A stretch of 39,941 bases of DNA, taken from contig JAGNEX010000009.1 of NCBI GenBank assembly GCA_018003035.1, positions 1 to 39,941 of the forward strand, written 5' to 3'. The notes under the pieces are model-generated. The model saw only the letters and a program-made list of their open reading frames with translations, had not been told where the DNA came from and made no database searches. The stretch is from Acidimicrobiia bacterium. GTDB lineage: Bacteria > Actinomycetota > Acidimicrobiia > IMCC26256 > JAGNEX01. Each line of letters begins with the position of its first letter. Position 1 is the first letter of the stretch. The translations under genes were made by a program, and so were the position numbers. This document shows positions 25,703-32,644 of this stretch, piece by piece.

Positions 25703-25953
25703 TGGAGAACGGTGCCTATGTCTACGGCGGCTATTTCATTACCTTCATTGCACTTGGCGGTTATGCCCTGTGGGTGACGGCGCGCGCTAAGTCGCTCGAA
25801 GTCAACCTGCGCCAGGCCCGGCACGAGGTTGCGGTTGCCCAGGAACAGAAGCTGGGAGCCGACACTGCGGCCCTCGTCGAAGGGGCCGTCCAGCCCGTTG
25901 ACGGAGCTGCTGTGGCACCTGGGGTCGACCAATCGGGCCAGGTGCCGTCATGA
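25702..25953 (+). CDS. ccmD: CcmD-like small membrane protein
   Basis: This 83-residue protein has one membrane helix near the N-terminus (YVYGGYFITFIALGGYALWV), followed by a charged helix and an Ala/Val-rich tail. CcmD proteins are short, poorly conserved and recognised mainly by position between ccmC and ccmE; the Y/F-rich opening fits. CcmD is required to release holo-CcmE from CcmABC. The GTG start shares a base with the ccmC stop, and its stop overlaps the ccmE ATG. Confidence 0.8.
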   Translation: MENGAYVYGGYFITFIALGGYALWVTARAKSLEVNLRQARHEVAVAQEQKLGADTAALVEGAVQPVDGAAVAPGVDQSGQVPS

Positions 25954-26360
25954 AGTCGCGCAAGGCGGTCTACGGAGCCCTCGTCGCCGTCTGTTTCGGA
26001 GCCGTCGCTGCCTTGATGGTGTTCGCACTGCGCTCGAATGCGGTGTTTTATCGGACCATTGCCGAGGCTCGGGAGATCCAGCAAGAGAGCCCCGGAGAAC
26101 GGTTCCGGCTTTCGGGCTACGTCGAAGCTGGCACCGTTGAGGAGAGCGGCGACCCGATCGTCTTCGGCCTCGCAGACGGTGGGAAGCCGATCATGGTCGA
26201 GTACTCCGGGAAGCTGCCCCAACTGTTCCGCCCCGGAATTCCAGTCGTTTGTGAGGGCACGTTTCCCGCGGCGACCGGGCCTTTTGAGTGCGATGTCATC
26301 ATGATTCGGCACGACAACCAGTACAGTCCCCCAACCTCAGCGGTAACCGAGGCTCAATGA
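25950..26360 (+). CDS. ccmE: Heme chaperone CcmE
   Basis: This 136-residue membrane-anchored chaperone carries heme covalently on the outer face of the membrane. After the N-terminal helix (8-27) comes an OB-fold domain with RFRLSGYVEAGTV and VVCEGTFP. The heme-attachment motif HxxxY is present as H121-DNQ-Y125, so this is the histidine form rather than the CxxxY variant of some archaea and deltaproteobacteria. The C-terminal tail after Y125 is short. The ATG at 25950 overlaps the ccmD stop, and its stop overlaps the ccmF ATG. Confidence 0.94.
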   Translation: MKSRKAVYGALVAVCFGAVAALMVFALRSNAVFYRTIAEAREIQQESPGERFRLSGYVEAGTVEESGDPIVFGLADGGKPIMVEYSGKLPQLFRPGIPVVCEGTFPAATGPFECDVIMIRHDNQYSPPTSAVTEAQ

Positions 26361-28582
26361 CGGCACTCGGCACCGCCCTGTTGGTGTTGGCTACGTCGTC
26401 CTACCTGTTGGCGGTCGTAGCCGGGGTGATCGCTGTCCGCACGGGGTCAACGCGCGCCTCCCGCTGGCTGTGGCAGTACCTGTTCTTTGGCGCGGCAGCG
26501 GTCATCGCGTCGGTGCTTGCGATGGAGTGGGCCCTTTTGACCCACGACTTTTCGGTCGCATACGTGGTGCGCAACCATCAGCGGGCCACGCCCGTGCTGT
26601 ACACGATCGCATCGTTGTGGGGAGCGCTTGAAGGCTCCATCTTGTTGTGGGCTCTGGTAGTTGCCCTGGGTTTCGCGTTCGTCGCGGTGAGATTCCGCCG
26701 GCAACGCAACGACGACCTCGTGTTGTGGACCTTGATCGTCGGCGGTGGAATCGCCTTGTTCTTCACCGGTTTGATGGTGGCGGCGGCAAACCCTTTTGCA
26801 GCGACCGAGGGCGCTATCCCGGCCGATGGGCTGGGCATGAACCCGCTGTTGCGCAACCACATTCTGATGGTGGTTCATCCGCCGATGCTGTACCTCGGTT
26901 ACGCCGGGTTTTCGGTGCCGTTCGCGTTTGCCGCTGCCGCCCTGATCACTGGACGGCTCGGGGAGGGATGGCTGCTGGTCACACGTCGAGCGACCCTCGT
27001 CGCATGGGGTTTCCTCACGATCGGCATCGTGATGGGCGGCTGGTGGAGCTACGAAGTGCTCGGATGGGGTGGATACTGGGCCTGGGATCCGGTCGAAAAC
27101 GCCTCCTTGTTGCCTTGGCTGACCGGCACGGCGTATCTGCACTCGGTTGTCATTCAAGAACGCCGAGCAATGCTGCGTGTCTGGAACCTTTCGCTGTTGC
27201 TCGCTACCTATTGCCTGACGATTCTGGGAACGTTCCTCACGCGCTCTGGCGTAGTGAACTCGGTCCACGCCTTCAGTGAATCGTCGATCGGCCCAGCACT
27301 GTTGGGCTTCCTTGCAGCGATTTCGATCGGTGGTATCGCCCTGATCGGTGCGCGCGGTGAACGCCTTCGTTCGCCCGGTCAGATCGAGTCGCCGGTGAGC
27401 CGCGAGGCGGCGTTCTTGGCTAACAACTTCGTGTTGGCTGCGCTCGCGTTCGTCGTCCTGCTGGGAACGGTGTTTCCGCTGCTCGCAGAGGCACTGAATG
27501 GTGAGCAGCTCTCGGTCGGTGAGCCGTATTTCGACCGTCTGGGAATGCCACTCGGTCTCACCATCTTGTTTCTGATGGCGGTGACTCCGCTCCTGCCTTG
27601 GCGTGCGGGACTCACGTCGACCACCCGCGACCGCATGCTTATCCCGGCATGGGTCGGCGGGGGCATGATGATCGTCGCCGTGGCCTCGGGGATCCGCGGG
27701 CTGGGACCGGTGCTCACCCTCGGCCTGGCTGCTTTTGCGCTGGCGGGAATTGCGTCACAGTTCAAACAGGGCTGGAACGGTACGCGTTCGCTAAATAGGC
27801 GGGCGCCTGGCCGGGTTGTCGCGCTGTTGCGCAGCCACCCGCGCCGTTATGGCGGCTTTGTCGTCCATGCAGGGGTCGTTGTCGTCGCCGTCTCCATTGC
27901 CGGGTCGCAGTCGTTCTCGCGGCACATCGAAGCGCAACTCTCCAAGGGTGAAGAGGTCCAGATCTCGAGCTCTTCGCCCTTCGCGGACGACTACACCGTC
28001 CGCTTCGACGGTATTCGCAGCGACGCGACGGCCGAAAAGACCATCAGCTATGCCACGCTCTCGGCCTGGCGTGATGGTGAAAGCCTCGGCACGTTCGAGC
28101 CGAGCATTGCGCTGTTCCCCCTCGCGCAACAGGCGATCGGTACGCCGGCGGTGCGCACAGGGCTGGTGGAAGACCTTTATCTCACCGTGGTTCGGATTCC
28201 CGAAGGCGATGGCGATGTCGTCACCATCGGTATCGGCGTAAACCCGATGATGCTCTGGCTGTGGCTGGGTGCAGGACTGATGATGCTCGGCACGGCGATC
28301 GCTCTGCTGCCACGCACCCGGGCGGCTGCGGCTGGCTCAGCTTCCCGAGCTCCAACCAAGGGAACCCTCGCCGGTCCTGAGCCGATGGACGTCCCGCTGG
28401 CCGAGGGCAACGCCAACCCAGACCGAACGATCCTGGTCGGCGATCAGCCTGCAGCCGATCCACTCGTTCCGCCCTCCTCGCGGCCTGCCCCTGAAGCCGT
28501 TCCGGATCGAATTTCTGTATCGAGCGTGGCGAAAGCAGTGACAAGTGCTGGGGACGCGCATGGCCCGGGAGCTCACCAGTGA
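26357..28582 (+). CDS. ccmF: Cytochrome c-heme ligase subunit CcmF
   Basis: This 741-residue polytopic protein attaches heme to apocytochrome c with CcmH. Family landmarks are RATPVLYTIASLWGALEGS, NPLLRNHILMVVHPPMLYLG and the heme-binding tryptophan-rich block WGGYWAWDPVENASLLPWL (237-255). Later come FLTRSGVVNSVHAF and a large external loop before the final helix (NPMMLWLWLGAGLMMLG). After that helix a hydrophilic Ala/Pro-rich tail of about 105 residues, ending GDAHGPGAHQ, makes the protein longer than the usual 630-660 residues. ATG 26357 overlaps the ccmE stop, and its stop overlaps the ccmG start. Confidence 0.95.
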   Translation: MTALGTALLVLATSSYLLAVVAGVIAVRTGSTRASRWLWQYLFFGAAAVIASVLAMEWALLTHDFSVAYVVRNHQRATPVLYTIASLWGALEGSILLWALVVALGFAFVAVRFRRQRNDDLVLWTLIVGGGIALFFTGLMVAAANPFAATEGAIPADGLGMNPLLRNHILMVVHPPMLYLGYAGFSVPFAFAAAALITGRLGEGWLLVTRRATLVAWGFLTIGIVMGGWWSYEVLGWGGYWAWDPVENASLLPWLTGTAYLHSVVIQERRAMLRVWNLSLLLATYCLTILGTFLTRSGVVNSVHAFSESSIGPALLGFLAAISIGGIALIGARGERLRSPGQIESPVSREAAFLANNFVLAALAFVVLLGTVFPLLAEALNGEQLSVGEPYFDRLGMPLGLTILFLMAVTPLLPWRAGLTSTTRDRMLIPAWVGGGMMIVAVASGIRGLGPVLTLGLAAFALAGIASQFKQGWNGTRSLNRRAPGRVVALLRSHPRRYGGFVVHAGVVVVAVSIAGSQSFSRHIEAQLSKGEEVQISSSSPFADDYTVRFDGIRSDATAEKTISYATLSAWRDGESLGTFEPSIALFPLAQQAIGTPAVRTGLVEDLYLTVVRIPEGDGDVVTIGIGVNPMMLWLWLGAGLMMLGTAIALLPRTRAAAAGSASRAPTKGTLAGPEPMDVPLAEGNANPDRTILVGDQPAADPLVPPSSRPAPEAVPDRISVSSVAKAVTSAGDAHGPGAHQ

Positions 28583-29142
28583 CTGCTTCGCCCAAGGGTG
28601 CATCACGTCGGCCTTGGATATTTGCCGGTGTTGCGTTGATGTTCGTCTTGGCGATCCTCGGCTTGATGATTGCGTCCTTAGGTAAGGACCCGCGCGCCGA
28701 CAATCGACGCCTCGAGGGGAAGCCGGTTCCGCGCTTCGTTCTCAATACAGTCGACGGGCAGGTCATCGACTCTGACGACCTGCGCGGGGGAGTCGTGGTC
28801 GTCAACTTCTGGAACTCTTGGTGCGTACCCTGCAGACAAGAACAGCCTGACCTGCTCGCGTTCTACGAGGCGCACAAAAACGATCCGGACTTCACCATGG
28901 TGGGAATCGTCCGTGACGACAGTGAGTCGGCGGTCCGTCAGTTCCTGGTCTCCAACCCCACGCCGTGGATCATCGCCTTTGACCCCGACGCCCGGGCTGC
29001 GCTCGACTTCGGCACCTTTGGTCAACCCGAGACGTACACGATCGATGCGAACGGCATCGTGCGGGGCAGCTTCTTTGGGCCAGCCTCTGTAGCCGACCTT
29101 GAGGGTCTGCTCACGAAGGCTCGGGACGGCGGGGCAGCGTGA
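28579..29142 (+). CDS. ccmG: Thiol-disulfide oxidoreductase CcmG/ResA-type
   Basis: This 187-residue thioredoxin-fold protein is held by an N-terminal helix (14-34). It carries the redox motif WCVPC (C82, C85) in NFWNSWCVPCRQEQPDL, and a cis-proline region near TFGQPETYTID. It would keep the CXXCH cysteines of apocytochrome c reduced outside the membrane. The GTG start overlaps the ccmF stop. A ResA-like reducing protein is also used by System II, but the context here is System I. The next gene starts 20 bases later. Confidence 0.93.
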   Translation: MTASPKGASRRPWIFAGVALMFVLAILGLMIASLGKDPRADNRRLEGKPVPRFVLNTVDGQVIDSDDLRGGVVVVNFWNSWCVPCRQEQPDLLAFYEAHKNDPDFTMVGIVRDDSESAVRQFLVSNPTPWIIAFDPDARAALDFGTFGQPETYTIDANGIVRGSFFGPASVADLEGLLTKARDGGAA

Positions 29143-29161
29143 GCACTTTGCGCGGTGTTCG

Positions 29162-29728
29162 ATGAAGTCCGGTGCGCGGCGAGCGGGTTGGCTGCTACTT
29201 GCGGTGGCCGTCCTCGCGTCGTTGTGGGTCGCAACTCGTCCTGACGCCAAGGAAGAGTCGGTCGAACAGCGCGTCCAGCGGGTCGCGTCCGAACTGCGAT
29301 GTCCGACCTGTCAAGGCCTGTCCGTGGCCGACTCCCCGTCGGAAACGGCCCGCCTCATCCGTACTGATATCCGGACGATGATCGAACGCGGAGCCACCGA
29401 CGCCGACATCGAACAGCAATACGTCGAGCGGTACGGTGAATGGGTCTTGTTGCAACCCGAACGCAAAGGGCTTAGCGCCATCATCTGGTGGCTCCCTGCC
29501 CTCATGATCATGTCCGGTATGGCTCTGTTGGTCTGGCGGATTCGCTCGCGCAGCGTCGTCGCTGGCGGCGATGATGCCGACACCGATCGGCGGGTCGCAC
29601 GCGCTCGGGAGGCCCTCGGACAGGTTCCTGCTCACGACACACAAGCGCCTTCGGACACTGTTGGCAGCGCCGTAACCGAGAGACACGACGGACCCGGCCT
29701 CTCTGCTGAGCGGATCTCCGATGGCTAG
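29162..29728 (+). CDS. ccmH: Cytochrome c maturation protein CcmH
   Basis: This 188-residue protein begins with an export/membrane helix (9-25). It then has the short three-helix redox domain with LRCPTCQGLSVADS (C47, C50) and YGEWVLLQPERKG, followed by a second helix (IIWWLPALMIMSGMALLVW). The LRCxxCQ motif handles apocytochrome thiols during heme ligation with CcmF. An extra cytoplasmic tail of about 50 residues follows and ends DGPGLSAERISDG. ATG 29162 has a poor ribosome-binding site, suggesting dependence on ccmG translation. The stop overlaps the start of the TPR gene. Confidence 0.93.
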   Translation: MKSGARRAGWLLLAVAVLASLWVATRPDAKEESVEQRVQRVASELRCPTCQGLSVADSPSETARLIRTDIRTMIERGATDADIEQQYVERYGEWVLLQPERKGLSAIIWWLPALMIMSGMALLVWRIRSRSVVAGGDDADTDRRVARAREALGQVPAHDTQAPSDTVGSAVTERHDGPGLSAERISDG

Positions 29729-29757
29729 CGAACCGGTTGACGGACCCGGCCTCTCTG
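29687..29757 (+). repeat. 19-bp direct repeat spanning the ccmH/ccmI junction (52-bp period)
   Basis: GACGGACCCGGCCTCTCTG occurs at 29687-29705, near the end of ccmH, and again identically at 29739-29757, just inside the downstream gene. Although the two genes are in different frames, the 52-bp period is offset by one base and both copies encode DGPGLS in their own frame. This suggests a local duplication that shaped the ccmH tail and the ccmI N-terminus. Confidence 0.85.
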
Positions 29758-30644
29758 ACAGCAACGCCCGCGACGACGCGGGACCGCGGCAAGTTCAGGC
29801 CGACGAGCAGCTGTTGGAGGAGCGCAGGTTCCTCATTGATTCACTCGACGAGATCACCGATCAGGCCCAGTCCGGCCTGATCGATCAGTCGGATTTTGAG
29901 CGAATTCGGCGCAACTACAACGCCCGCATTGCCGCCGTTCAGGCTCAGATCGACGGCGAACAGATCGCCCAGACGCAGGCAAGATCTCGAAAAACTCTCG
30001 TCACCTGGGTGGTGCTGGGGCTCGCTGTTGTGATCGCCTCGTGGATGCTCTCCCAGTCATTGGGTAAACGGCTTCCGGGCCAGACGATGAGCGGCAACAG
30101 CGTCGCCGATCGGGAGCCGGCCCCGGTTCAGACCAGGGACGATCTCGTTGCGGCGACGGAGGCCGCCCCAGACGATCCAAACGCCTGGATGGATCTGGCT
30201 CGTTTCGATATGACGAGCCAAAACCTTCCGAATGCGGTGCAGGAATTCGACAAAGCGGCCGACCTCGATCCCGACAATCCAGAGCCGTCAGCGTACGGCG
30301 GCTGGGTTCTGTGGCTCGCTGCAAATGGCCAGCAAGGCGAGCAGTTCGACACGCTGACAACCGGGGCTTTGAGGCGCCTGGAAGACGCGCTCCGACGAGA
30401 CCCGGGCTACCCCGATGCCCTCGCATTTAGGGGAATCTTGTTGTATCGCGGACTCGGCGATTCCGAGCGCGCCATCCCGTCGCTGCAGCAGTATCTGGCG
30501 AGTACACCGCAGGGTCCAATGAGCGCACAAGTGCGGGCGCTCCTCGAAGAGGCGGTGACCGCTCGTTCTGCCGGAGTCGGGCAGCAAAATCCGGGCCCCA
30601 GCGGAGCGGCCGGGGGTTCTACCACGACGTCAAGTTCGCCCTAG
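29721..30644 (+). CDS. ccmI: CcmI-like TPR protein of cytochrome c maturation
   Basis: This 307-residue protein has a cytoplasmic N-terminal region with an acidic coiled stretch (LLEERRFLIDSLDEI to IRRNYNARI), one membrane helix (93-111), and an external domain of tetratricopeptide-like repeats (about 140-275; for example WMDLARFDMTSQNLPNAVQE). It ends in a Gly/Ser/Thr-rich tail. CcmI holds apocytochrome c for the CcmFH ligase. The N-terminal region before the helix is long relative to proteobacterial CcmI, where a helix starts the protein, so the name rests on order and TPR content. The ATG overlaps the ccmH stop, and it is the last gene of the operon. Confidence 0.82.
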   Translation: MASEPVDGPGLSDSNARDDAGPRQVQADEQLLEERRFLIDSLDEITDQAQSGLIDQSDFERIRRNYNARIAAVQAQIDGEQIAQTQARSRKTLVTWVVLGLAVVIASWMLSQSLGKRLPGQTMSGNSVADREPAPVQTRDDLVAATEAAPDDPNAWMDLARFDMTSQNLPNAVQEFDKAADLDPDNPEPSAYGGWVLWLAANGQQGEQFDTLTTGALRRLEDALRRDPGYPDALAFRGILLYRGLGDSERAIPSLQQYLASTPQGPMSAQVRALLEEAVTARSAGVGQQNPGPSGAAGGSTTTSSSP

Positions 30645-30800
30645 CGTGCCTGCTGAACTGGTCAAACGTCCGCACGTCAGCGCGCCGCAGAGCAGCTCGC
30701 GCCCGGCGTCGAACCGGTGCGACGCGAACCGTGACGACTCTCTGCGCAGCGCCACGCACGTCTCCGAAGGCGACTCCGCCTTTTGCGGACTTCGCTATAT

Positions 30801-30834
30801 CGGCCGAAGGGATCGAGTTTCAACGATCCGGCCG
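30801..30834 (+). terminator. Possible ccm-operon terminator hairpin
   Basis: GGATCG (30810-30815) pairs with CGATCC (30824-30829) over an 8-nt loop, and the flanks CGGCCG (30801-30806) and CGGCCG (30829-30834) can extend it. It lies 157 bases after the ccmI stop with no T-run. A transcript-end role is inferred from position. Confidence 0.35.
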
Positions 30835-30934
30835 GCAAGTGATCCTGAGCGAACGCAAACTCATTAAGACGCGTACAAATGCAACAATCCCGTTTGCCTT
30901 CACAACCACGGTGGATAACACTTCGGCCTCGGCG

Positions 30935-30940
30935 TATACT
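30935..30940 (+). promoter_or_regulatory. Candidate -10 element for the LAFTG surface-protein gene
   Basis: TATACT sits 80 bases before the ATG, in a locally AT-richer stretch. No good -35 lies at 16-18 bp spacing, so only the -10 is offered. The start itself has a near-consensus gggaggaaaact ribosome-binding site. Confidence 0.35.
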
Positions 30941-31019
30941 GCGCCGCTAACCAACAACGAGCACTCGTTTCCACAGTGAGCTCGGCGGCGTAACTGTGGG
31001 GACACCGGGAGGAAAACTG

Positions 31020-32414
31020 ATGACACACGTATTGCGTCAGCGCACAGCGGTGAAGATCACCATTCTGGCGCTGGTAATTAGCCTGGTTGCGGTGCTAGCG
31101 CCCCGCACGAACGCTGGTGCCGATGAAGGCGACTGGGAAAACTGGTGTGACACCGTTGTCACGAACTGGTTCCGTCCATTCCTTTGCGACACCCTCAACA
31201 TCGACAATTTTTCGGTTGACGGCCTCATCGATGGCTTCCTGACCAACAACGCCAACGTCCAAGACGCAGCCTGTGGGATTCTGGGCGGCGTTGGATCGTT
31301 TGCTGGTGTGGACGTCGGTAACGCTATCGAGGATCTGTGTAATTCACAGCCGATCGGCCAGTTCTTCGACGACATCGTCAACAACGTCAATATCGACGAA
31401 GTCATAATCGGGATAATCAGTCTCGACTTAGGGAAGATCGCCGACGGTCTCAACTTCTGTGCTGCGTTCGCGAACTACGAGTCGAACCTTGACGAAGTCA
31501 TTGATGGCATCCTTGCTGACACCAACATCGGTGACCTGATCAACGACGCTTTCATCGGCGTTGTGAACTTCTTGATCCCGAACATTGGACCGCTGGTCAA
31601 CGTTCAGAACTTCATTGACCAGTTCATCAACTGGCTGAACGTCGGTGGAATTGCTGAGAACCTCCTTAACTGGCTGTTCGTCCACCTCAACATCGACAAC
31701 ATCATCAACGGCATCGCCGGTGGTATCGCAATGGTTCTCGACTTGGTCGGTCTCTGCTCACCGCAGACGGTTGACCTGACCATCGAAAAGGACCTGCTCG
31801 ATGTCAAGGGCGCCGCTGACGGCCCTGGTTCCAAGTGGACCTTCACGGTCAAAGGCATCACCGACAAGTGCAAGGGTGGCGCCGGTCCCTTCGAAGTGAC
31901 CACCGATGAACTTGGCAAGGTCACCATTCCTGATGTGTGGGCAGCCGCCAACCAAGGCGAGACCTGCGAATACATGATCAAGGAAGGCGCCGTCAAGGAC
32001 TACAAGCTGGAAGATGTGACCATCGACGGTGGTGAGATCATCGAAGAAACCAAAGACTACGTGATCGTTACTTTGGACCGTCGTGCCGATGAAGCTGTGG
32101 TGACCTTCACCAACCAGCTTCAGCCGACGACCACCACGACCACGTCGACGACGACCACCACGACCAAGCCGGGAACGGTTACGACCACCACCACTGCTGC
32201 TGGTGGCGTGACGACCGTGACCACGGGTAAGGGTGGTGGACACCACAACCAAGGTGGCGGTTCGATGGTTCCGCCTCCGGCCCAACGCCCTGGTGGCCTC
32301 GCCTTCACCGGTTCAGGCACTGACACCTTGGCAGCTGGTGGTTTCCTTCTGCTGGCTCTCGGACTGCTCGCTATGAGCGGTGCTCGACTGGCTGACGTAC
32401 GCCGCCGCAAGTAA
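31020..32414 (+). CDS. LAFTG sortase-anchored surface protein with Asn/Ile-rich repeats
   Basis: This 464-residue secreted protein has a signal peptide (cut near ANA-G, residue 32). A Cys-containing, strongly hydrophobic helical region (about 40-250) contains a recurring N(I/L)D-x-(I/V/F)-(I/x)-x-G-(I/L) unit: NIDNFSVDGLI, NIDEVIIGI, NLDEVIDGI, NIDNIINGI. A prealbumin-like domain (about 253-370, VDLTIEKDLL to AVVTFTNQL) follows, with a cysteine pair, as in collagen-binding-B and SpaA-type repeats. Then come a Thr-rich stalk, a Gly/His linker, the sorting signal LAFTG, a hydrophobic helix and the basic tail DVRRRK. The LAxTG form suits the class E sortase at 22219-23352. The ATG has an excellent ggagg site. 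Function is unknown; I infer adhesin or wall-layer roles. It is monocistronic, with a strong terminator. Confidence 0.85.
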   Translation: MTHVLRQRTAVKITILALVISLVAVLAPRTNAGADEGDWENWCDTVVTNWFRPFLCDTLNIDNFSVDGLIDGFLTNNANVQDAACGILGGVGSFAGVDVGNAIEDLCNSQPIGQFFDDIVNNVNIDEVIIGIISLDLGKIADGLNFCAAFANYESNLDEVIDGILADTNIGDLINDAFIGVVNFLIPNIGPLVNVQNFIDQFINWLNVGGIAENLLNWLFVHLNIDNIINGIAGGIAMVLDLVGLCSPQTVDLTIEKDLLDVKGAADGPGSKWTFTVKGITDKCKGGAGPFEVTTDELGKVTIPDVWAAANQGETCEYMIKEGAVKDYKLEDVTIDGGEIIEETKDYVIVTLDRRADEAVVTFTNQLQPTTTTTTSTTTTTTKPGTVTTTTTAAGGVTTVTTGKGGGHHNQGGGSMVPPPAQRPGGLAFTGSGTDTLAAGGFLLLALGLLAMSGARLADVRRRK

Positions 32415-32459
32415 CACGTCAGTCGGCCTCACGAGGTCGAACTTCGTGAGATAGATGGA

Positions 32460-32495
32460 CAGGGGTCCCGGCTTTGCCGGGGCCCCTGTTTTTTT
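32460..32495 (+). terminator. Rho-independent terminator after LAFTG gene
   Basis: CAGGGGTCCCGGC and CCGGGGCCCCTG (32460-32488) form a GC-rich stem over a short TTTG loop, followed by seven T residues (32489-32495). A weaker stem, CTCACGA/TCGTGAG (32428-32450), lies between it and the stop codon. It separates this gene from aconitase. Confidence 0.92.
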
Positions 32496-32644
32496 GCACT
32501 CCACCGAGGTGCGCCGTGGTGGAGGTTGCTGCCGTTAGGGAGCGGCAGCCGCCATCGCTAGACTGTCAGCGCTGGGAAGGCCAGCTCCAGGTATTCGCGC
32601 CGCCTTCTCGACGTCACCCAAACTGCACCACTGCGAGGTCGGAA

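Larger units (their letters stand above)
30645..31019. other. Intergenic region ccmI-LAFTG protein (375 bases)
   Basis: The gap holds a nested hairpin (30801-30834) that may end the ccm operon, a candidate -10 element (30935-30940) for the next gene, and its leader. Small open frames here (up to 82 codons) have no recognisable domain and no good ribosome-binding site, so I do not call them. No known riboswitch core is visible. Confidence 0.6.

Noticed and set aside
26447..27268. 273-codon minus-strand open frame inside ccmF
   Set aside because: It is a low-complexity Gln/Arg/His-rich product opposite a clearly conserved CcmF region.
30646..30979. Small plus-strand frames (73 and 82 codons) after ccmI
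   Set aside because: No ribosome-binding site, no domain, and they overlap each other and the likely hairpin and promoter of the next gene.
32126..32170. Short tandem repeat of ACC/ACG triplets
   Set aside because: It is the in-frame Thr-rich stalk of the LAFTG protein, not a non-coding microsatellite.
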